Below, one piece after another: positions 15,507 to 19,890 of a DNA stretch of 19,890 bases. The notes beneath the pieces were generated by a model. It searched no databases. It saw only the letters and a list, made by a program, of their open reading frames with translations, and was not told where the DNA came from. The DNA is from an uncultured Collinsella sp. (lineage in GTDB: Bacteria > Actinomycetota > Coriobacteriia > Coriobacteriales > Coriobacteriaceae). How positions within the stretch are numbered: position 1 is the stretch's first letter; each line of letters begins with the position of its first letter. The stretch covers positions 1 through 19,890 of the forward strand of contig CAUBTS010000029.1 in assembly GCA_958438955.1 (NCBI GenBank). Direction: 5' to 3'. Position numbers and translations under genes: made by a program.

Positions 15507-16754
15507 CTATGCAAAGCGGGCGACGAGCTCCTGGAGCACGTCGGTCATCTTGACGAGCGAACTGACCGGGACGAACTCGTTGACGCCGTGGTAGCAATAG
15601 CCGCCGGTGGAAAGGTTGGGGCAGGGCAGACCGCGGAACGACAGCTGGGCGCCGTCGGTGCCGCCACGAATTGGCAGCACTTGGGGCTCAACGCCGCAGG
15701 CAAGGTAGGCTTCCTTGGCAACATCAATAAGCTCGGGATAGTCACGAACGATCTCGGCCATATTTCGATACTGCTGCTTAATCTCGACCGTCACGCGCTC
15801 CTCACCCAGACGCTGGTTGAGCATCGAGGCAGCGGCATCAATAAGGTCGAGTTTCTGCTGGAACTTGGCGGCGTCATGGTCGCGGACGATATAGCGCGCT
15901 GTGGCGTGATCGACGGTCGCAGATACACCCTCAAGGTGATAAAAGCCCTCGTAGCCTTCCGTATACTCCGGGCGCTGTACGTAGGGGAGCAACGCGTTGA
16001 AGTCGCAGAACAGATTGCCTGCGTTGACCATACGGCCCTTGGCGTCGCCCGGGTGGATGGACTGGCCCTCAAAGCGGACGGTCGCCTCGGCGGCGTTAAA
16101 GCACTCCCACTCCAGCTCGCCGATGGGGCCGCCGTCGACCGTGTAGGCGTACTTGCAGCCAAAGGTATCGATATCCAACAGCTCGGCTCCGTGGCCGATC
16201 TCCTCGTCAGGGCAGAAGCAAATGCCGAGTGCGGGATGGGGCAGAGAAGGGTCCTGAGCGATACGCGCGACAAGCGACATGATCTCGGCGACGCCTGCCT
16301 TGTCGTCCGCGCCCAGCAGCGTGGTGCCATCGCTGCAGACCAGGTCCTCACCTGCGAGGTCGTTCAGGGCGGGAAGCTTGGCGGTACTCATGGCAACGGG
16401 CTTACCGTCAACCGTGCCGCAGACCAGGTCGCCGCCTTCGTAGTGTACGATGTGCGGTTTCACGCCGGCACCCGGTGCAACTTCGGTGGTGTCGAGATGG
16501 GCGATCAGGCCCAGGGCGGGCTTGTCCTCAGCGCCCGCACTTGCGGGGATATGCGCGCAGACATAGGCGTGCTCGGTCACGTGGGCATCTTCCGCACCAA
16601 GCTCGCGCAGCTCTTCAGCCAGCATGTTGGCAAGGTCAAACTGAACGGCGCTCGAGGGTACCTGGTCGCAGTTTGCATCCTCGGACTGCGTGTTGATCTG
16701 GACGTAGCGCAAAAAGCGCTCGAGGACATCGGGGTTCGTGGTGGTGTTTTCCAT
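15507..16754 (-). CDS. pepT: Peptidase T (tripeptide aminopeptidase)
   Basis: PepT is a cytoplasmic dinuclear zinc exopeptidase of the M20 family that removes N-terminal residues from tripeptides. The 415-aa product matches the usual length of about 410. Metal and catalytic motifs are H86 and D88 in AHLDTTEVAPG, D150/D151 in GADDKAG, E184-E185 in PDEEIGHGAE, VDGGPIGELEWE and the C-terminal TGGYCYHGVNEF. ATG at 16754 is chosen because it follows GGAG at eight bases and matches the family start (LERFLRYVQINTQS). A longer in-frame start at 16850 would add 32 residues with no family match and would run through the intergenic palindrome. It is the only minus-strand gene and is divergent from the DtxR-like regulator. 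Confidence 0.95.
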   Translation of the reverse strand: MENTTTNPDVLERFLRYVQINTQSEDANCDQVPSSAVQFDLANMLAEELRELGAEDAHVTEHAYVCAHIPASAGAEDKPALGLIAHLDTTEVAPGAGVKPHIVHYEGGDLVCGTVDGKPVAMSTAKLPALNDLAGEDLVCSDGTTLLGADDKAGVAEIMSLVARIAQDPSLPHPALGICFCPDEEIGHGAELLDIDTFGCKYAYTVDGGPIGELEWECFNAAEATVRFEGQSIHPGDAKGRMVNAGNLFCDFNALLPYVQRPEYTEGYEGFYHLEGVSATVDHATARYIVRDHDAAKFQQKLDLIDAAASMLNQRLGEERVTVEIKQQYRNMAEIVRDYPELIDVAKEAYLACGVEPQVLPIRGGTDGAQLSFRGLPCPNLSTGGYCYHGVNEFVPVSSLVKMTDVLQELVARFA

Positions 16755-16801
16755 AAAGACCGCTCCAATCTTGGTCGTCGTGTGCAACAAGAACTCTAGC
16801 A

Positions 16802-16843
16802 CGGTATGCCACGGCATATCGCGACGCTTGGATGGGGTAGAAT
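16802..16843. promoter_or_regulatory. Central palindrome and -10 box in the pepT-dtxR divergent region
   Basis: CGGTATGCCACGGCATATCG (16802-16821) is a palindrome of two 9-base arms around AC, with one mismatched pair; its core TATGCC-AC-GGCATA (16805-16818) is perfect. Its centre is within about three bases of the middle of the 120-base gap. TAGAAT (16838-16843) is a likely -10 box for the rightward gene, placing the palindrome over its -35 region. On the minus strand TAGAGT (16798-16793) is a weaker -10 for pepT, also placing the palindrome near -35. This is a strong candidate operator, perhaps for the adjacent DtxR-like protein. Confidence 0.6.
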
Positions 16844-16874
16844 CAGCCATTGAATGCAGAAGGGACGGAAGATC

Positions 16875-17297
16875 ATGGATACGACAAATAGCTCGCGCGA
16901 ACTACATCTGACGGTGGCGAACGAAGACTACTTGGAGTGCATGGTTCGCATTGAAAGCGAAGAGGGGGAAACCAACGGCGTTCGATCGGTCGACATCGCG
17001 CAGCGCCTTGGCGTCTCCAAGGCATCGGTCAATAAAGCGGTTTCGGCTCTCAAGGCATCCGAGCTTGTCGAGCAATCGCACTACGGCAAGGTGATCCTGA
17101 CCGATCGCGGCCGCGAGGTTGGCACGGCTATCTGGTACCGTCATCGCCTCATCCGCACGTTTTTGGTTCAGGAGCTCGGTGTCGAATTTGAGCGAGCCGA
17201 TTCCGAGGCCTGCATGATGGAGCATGCGCTATCCGAGGACACGATGAGCCGCTGGCTCGCCTATCTCGAAAAGCAGGGAATCAGCGTCGAGGAATAG
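16875..17297 (+). CDS. DtxR/MntR-family metal-dependent transcriptional regulator
   Basis: The 140-aa product has the DtxR-family layout: a winged helix-turn-helix (about 12-79, recognition region DIAQRLGVSKASVNKAV, wing ending VILTDRG) and a dimerisation domain (about 85-135). Candidate metal ligands are D18 and E21 (EDYLE), H90 (YRHRL), C113, E116 and H117 (EACMMEH). D18/E21 resemble MntR, whereas the Cys in EACxxEH resembles DtxR/IdeR. The SH3-like third domain of DtxR is absent, as in MntR. Such proteins repress metal uptake or related genes when iron or manganese is plentiful. ATG 16875 follows GGGACGGAAG; ATG 16854 lacks a good binding site. The next gene starts 10 bases after the stop. 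Confidence 0.88.
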   Translation: MDTTNSSRELHLTVANEDYLECMVRIESEEGETNGVRSVDIAQRLGVSKASVNKAVSALKASELVEQSHYGKVILTDRGREVGTAIWYRHRLIRTFLVQELGVEFERADSEACMMEHALSEDTMSRWLAYLEKQGISVEE

Positions 17298-17307
17298 CGG
17301 GATATAT

Positions 17308-18201
17308 ATGGATACGAGTTATTACAACCGCTTTGGTGCCGAGGAACTTACGCGCCGCTTGTCGAGCGAGACCTTGTTGGCGCAGGGCCCCATGGGCAGT
17401 GTTTTGTTGAGTGAGTACGATGCCGCCGACATTCCACCGGCGTTTTGGAATCTGGCAGAGCCGCAGACCGTTTCTCGTATCCATCGCTTGTATGTCGCCG
17501 CCGGCGCGCAGGTGCTCATTACCAATACCTTTCAGGCATCGAGCTATGCCCTCAAGCACGACCAGATTGCGCCGTCCGTGGCGGAGGTCAATCGCGGGGC
17601 CGTCGACGATGCCCGCCAGGCGCACCCTCAGCTACTGCTGGGCTCGATGGGCCCGATCGGTATTGAGTGGTTTGCCGAGGACTCTGTCGAGTATCGTGAA
17701 ATCCGCGGCATTGCGCGCGAACAGGCGCACGCCTTGCTCAATGCTGGTGTTGACGGTCTGCTGATCGAGACGGTGACGTCTATCCGTAATCTGCAGCCCA
17801 TGCTTGCCGGCGCCCGAGATGCCGCCGACGGCATGCCTGTTCTGGTGAGTTTTGTCGTTGACGATAAAGGCGACCTGCTGGGCGATGGCCTCAACATCGA
17901 GGCAGCCGTTTTGTACGCCGAAAAACACGGCGCAAACTCGGTTGGTGTTAATTGCTGTTCGCTTGCGGCCGCGAATGCGGCGGTGCCCAGGATGGTTGCA
18001 TCGGCGACTACTCCCGTTACGGTGCGTCCCAACGTAGGCGATCCGGTCCAGACTCAGGATGGCCCCGTATGGCACGAGAATCCCGAAGCTTTCGCGCGCG
18101 CATGCATCGAATGGAGACATGCCGGCGCCGCAATGGTGGGCAGTTGCTGTGGAACCACGGCAATCACTACGGCAGCGATGGCCGAGGCGCTCGATATATA
18201 A
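17308..18201 (+). CDS. Homocysteine S-methyltransferase family protein
   Basis: The 297-aa product has the Hcy-binding barrel fold used by MmuM, BHMT and the first domain of MetH to move a methyl group onto homocysteine, making methionine. It shows GPMGSVLL (27-34), ITNTFQASSYAL and the zinc-ligand cysteines: C216 (or C217) in GVNCCS and C280-C281 in GSCCGTT. It is a single domain, so it may act as a stand-alone enzyme using S-methylmethionine or another donor, or as the first half of a split methionine synthase; the sequence does not settle which. ATG 17308 has only a weak binding site (GAGGA at 17290-17294) and may be coupled to the upstream regulator gene, which ends 10 bases earlier. A terminator follows directly. 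Confidence 0.88.
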   Translation: MDTSYYNRFGAEELTRRLSSETLLAQGPMGSVLLSEYDAADIPPAFWNLAEPQTVSRIHRLYVAAGAQVLITNTFQASSYALKHDQIAPSVAEVNRGAVDDARQAHPQLLLGSMGPIGIEWFAEDSVEYREIRGIAREQAHALLNAGVDGLLIETVTSIRNLQPMLAGARDAADGMPVLVSFVVDDKGDLLGDGLNIEAAVLYAEKHGANSVGVNCCSLAAANAAVPRMVASATTPVTVRPNVGDPVQTQDGPVWHENPEAFARACIEWRHAGAAMVGSCCGTTAITTAAMAEALDI

Positions 18202-18206
18202 AGGGC

Positions 18207-18234
18207 AAAACCGCTCCATACGGGGCGGTTTTTT
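18207..18234 (+). terminator. Intrinsic terminator after the homocysteine methyltransferase gene
   Basis: AAAACCGCTCC (18207-18217) pairs with GGGGCGGTTTT (18222-18232) with one G-U pair and a four-base loop, followed by a T-run to 18234. It starts five bases after the stop codon. Confidence 0.92.
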
Positions 18235-18358
18235 ATTGCTTGCATGTTCTCGGCAGCATTTGCCCAAATGGTGAATGCTGGTGCCGGCAGGTTGCCGAGT
18301 GCGTGTTGCGGGTATACCTCACGCGTACCATGATCCAAACACTGTGAGGTGTCTGCGC

Positions 18359-19759
18359 GTGTGCGCGATAATTCATTTTGGAACTGACGGTTGGCGCGCT
18401 CGCGTCGATGAGGACTTCACTGCCGATAACGTTGCCCGTATCGCCGATGCCGTCGGCGAGTTGTGGCAAAAGACCAATCCGGGCAAAACGGTATATATAG
18501 GGTTCGACACCCGGCCCCTGGCGAGCGAGTTCGCTGAGCTTGCGGCGGGCGTGCTAGCAGCGCACGGGCTGGACGCCGTGCTCGCTTCGCGACCTGTTCC
18601 GACCCCTGCCCTTACGTGGGCGGCGGCTTATGACGGTGAGGCGTGCGGCGCGCTCATGGTGACGGGGTCCCATCATCCGCAGGGTTATCTGTGCCTCAAG
18701 ATTCGCATGGGTGACGGCTCGACCGCCAACCAGGATGTCATCGAAGAGCTCGAAGAGACCATGGCTCCCGAGCCAATGGGGATCGAGGGGCAATATCGCA
18801 CCGCGGATATCATTCCCGACTATATGCAGGCGGTGGCATCGTTTGTCGATGCCGAAGCCATCCGCGGCGCGCACCTGCGCGTGGTTGTCGATCCCATGGG
18901 CGGCGCAGCCCAGGGTTATCTAGCCGACTTGCTGCGCGAGCTTGGCGTTGAGGCGCACGAGATTCACGCCGGGCAGGCGTCTGACCAAGAAGATATCTGC
19001 CCCGACCCCGTTGAACCTTGGGTGGACGCTTGCGAGCGCACGGTTATCGAGGACGGAGCTTGCGCTGGCCTGGTGACCGACGGCGACGCCGACCGTATCG
19101 GCGCGGTTGACGAGCGCGGCAGATATATACATCCGCATCAGATCATGGCGCTCGTTTTGGGCGACTTGGTTCAATTTCGTAATTTGGAGGGGCGCGTCGT
19201 CGTCAATCTTTCATGCTCGACGCTCGTACGTCGCATTGCCGAGGCGCTTGGCTGCCGCGTGACCGTCAAACCAGTCGGTTTCAAATATATAGCGGCGGAG
19301 ATGAAGAAGGGCGGCGTCCTCATAGGCGGCGAAGAAGCCGGTGGTATCGGCATCGCCGCGCATATGCCCGAGCGCGATGGAATCCTCGCCTGTCTGATTC
19401 TGTGTGAGCTTATGGCAAAGACGGACGCGCCTTTGGGCGTTCTGGTCGACCAGCTCGAGGACAGTTTTGGTAAGACGAGTTACGGTCGACGCGATTTGCG
19501 CCTTGAGGCCGAAGATGCCGAAACGTTACGAACCCTGCTGCCGGGCGTAAACCCCAAGTCGATTTGTGGCAAGGTGCCGCAAAACGTTAGTCATATGGAC
19601 GGCTTGCGTCTGTCATTTGAGGATGACACGTGGCTGCTGGTCCGTCCTAGCGGGACCGAACCAGTGGTGCGCGTCTACGCCGAGGGGTTCTCGGTGGAAG
19701 AACGTGATGAGTTGCTCGATGCTGGCTGTGCTTTAGCTAGGGGGACGTATCCGCTTTAA
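18359..19759 (+). CDS. Phosphoglucomutase/phosphomannomutase family protein
   Basis: Alpha-D-phosphohexomutases move the phosphate of a hexose between C1 and C6 through a phosphoserine. The 466-aa product shows the N-terminal IHFGTDGWRA, the active-site loop VTGSHHP with S104, the magnesium loop DGDADR (241-246), GGEEAGGIG (sugar-binding loop) and RPSGTEP (429-435) for phosphate binding. All four domains are present. Two loops differ from the common form: SHNP reads SHHP, and GEESGG reads GEEAGG. GTG 18359 is chosen because GAGGTG lies seven bases upstream and the protein then begins MCAIIHFGTDG. Other in-frame starts at 18344 (GTG) or 18275 are possible. Whether glucose, mannose or glucosamine phosphate is the substrate cannot be read from the sequence. 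Confidence 0.9.
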   Translation: MCAIIHFGTDGWRARVDEDFTADNVARIADAVGELWQKTNPGKTVYIGFDTRPLASEFAELAAGVLAAHGLDAVLASRPVPTPALTWAAAYDGEACGALMVTGSHHPQGYLCLKIRMGDGSTANQDVIEELEETMAPEPMGIEGQYRTADIIPDYMQAVASFVDAEAIRGAHLRVVVDPMGGAAQGYLADLLRELGVEAHEIHAGQASDQEDICPDPVEPWVDACERTVIEDGACAGLVTDGDADRIGAVDERGRYIHPHQIMALVLGDLVQFRNLEGRVVVNLSCSTLVRRIAEALGCRVTVKPVGFKYIAAEMKKGGVLIGGEEAGGIGIAAHMPERDGILACLILCELMAKTDAPLGVLVDQLEDSFGKTSYGRRDLRLEAEDAETLRTLLPGVNPKSICGKVPQNVSHMDGLRLSFEDDTWLLVRPSGTEPVVRVYAEGFSVEERDELLDAGCALARGTYPL

Positions 19760-19890
19760 CCATGAGACTGCCTTATATAAAGAGATGCTCGGCGAGCGGT
19801 AGTTAACGGCTGGCAAACGTTAGTCGGATCACAAGATGTGTAGGAAATGTGTACACCCAGATTCCCGCCCCCGGGGCCCCTCCGGTCTGG
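19760..19890. other. Non-coding end of window
   Basis: No gene is supported. A short repeat, TAACG (19804-19808) with CGTTA (19818-19822), and a GC-rich palindromic run near 19867-19880 (CCCCCGGGGCCCC) are visible. The latter may be the start of a hairpin cut by the window edge. Confidence 0.3.

Noticed and set aside
15507..16850. PepT extended to 16850
   Set aside because: The 32 extra residues have no family match and cross the divergent promoter region; the ATG at 16754 has a good binding site and matches the usual PepT start.

Overview
The window looks like a chromosomal core region of a G+C-rich bacterium, most likely an actinobacterium of the class Coriobacteriia (Collinsella or a close relative). 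That placement is inferred from gene content, base composition and protein style, and no database search was run. The gene order prmC - sua5 - upp - atp operon - murA resembles the order known from Bacillus and other Gram-positive bacteria. Two additions interrupt it here: a toxin-antitoxin pair between prmC and sua5, and glpK between sua5 and upp.

Layout. 1-239 is non-coding, with a long imperfect hairpin and a possible promoter. 240-1490 is prmC, carrying a large Ala/Glu-rich insertion. 1524-2250 is a HigB/HigA-like toxin-antitoxin operon with its own palindromic operator. 2399-4697 holds sua5 (tRNA t6A synthesis) and glpK (glycerol kinase), 13 bases apart. 4821-5468 is upp (uracil salvage). 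5469-5749 is a structured non-coding stretch ending in a near-consensus promoter. 5750-12633 is a complete F1Fo ATP synthase operon, atpIBEFHAGDC, and a strong intrinsic terminator follows at 12670-12708. murA and an LCP-family cell-wall ligase follow (12722-15253). Two back-to-back terminators separate this unit from the only minus-strand gene, pepT (15507-16754).

pepT is divergent from a DtxR/MntR-like metalloregulator (16875-17297). The 120-bp gap between them contains a centred 20-bp imperfect palindrome. The regulator is followed 10 bases later by a homocysteine S-methyltransferase-like gene and a terminator, then by a phosphoglucomutase/phosphomannomutase-family gene (18359-19759). The last 131 bases hold no recognisable gene.

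How the genes work together: most are housekeeping (translation termination factor methylation, tRNA modification, nucleotide salvage, energy conversion, first step of peptidoglycan synthesis, wall polymer attachment, peptide breakdown, sugar phosphate interconversion). I found no clear novel multi-gene defence or mobile system. The best leads are regulatory or structural: the palindrome in the pepT-dtxR gap, the terminator placed 13 bases before the murA start codon, the toxin-antitoxin operator, hairpin-rich leaders, the PrmC insertion, the unusual phosphate loop of GlpK, and a dense cluster of TATATA sites in the last 2.5 kb.
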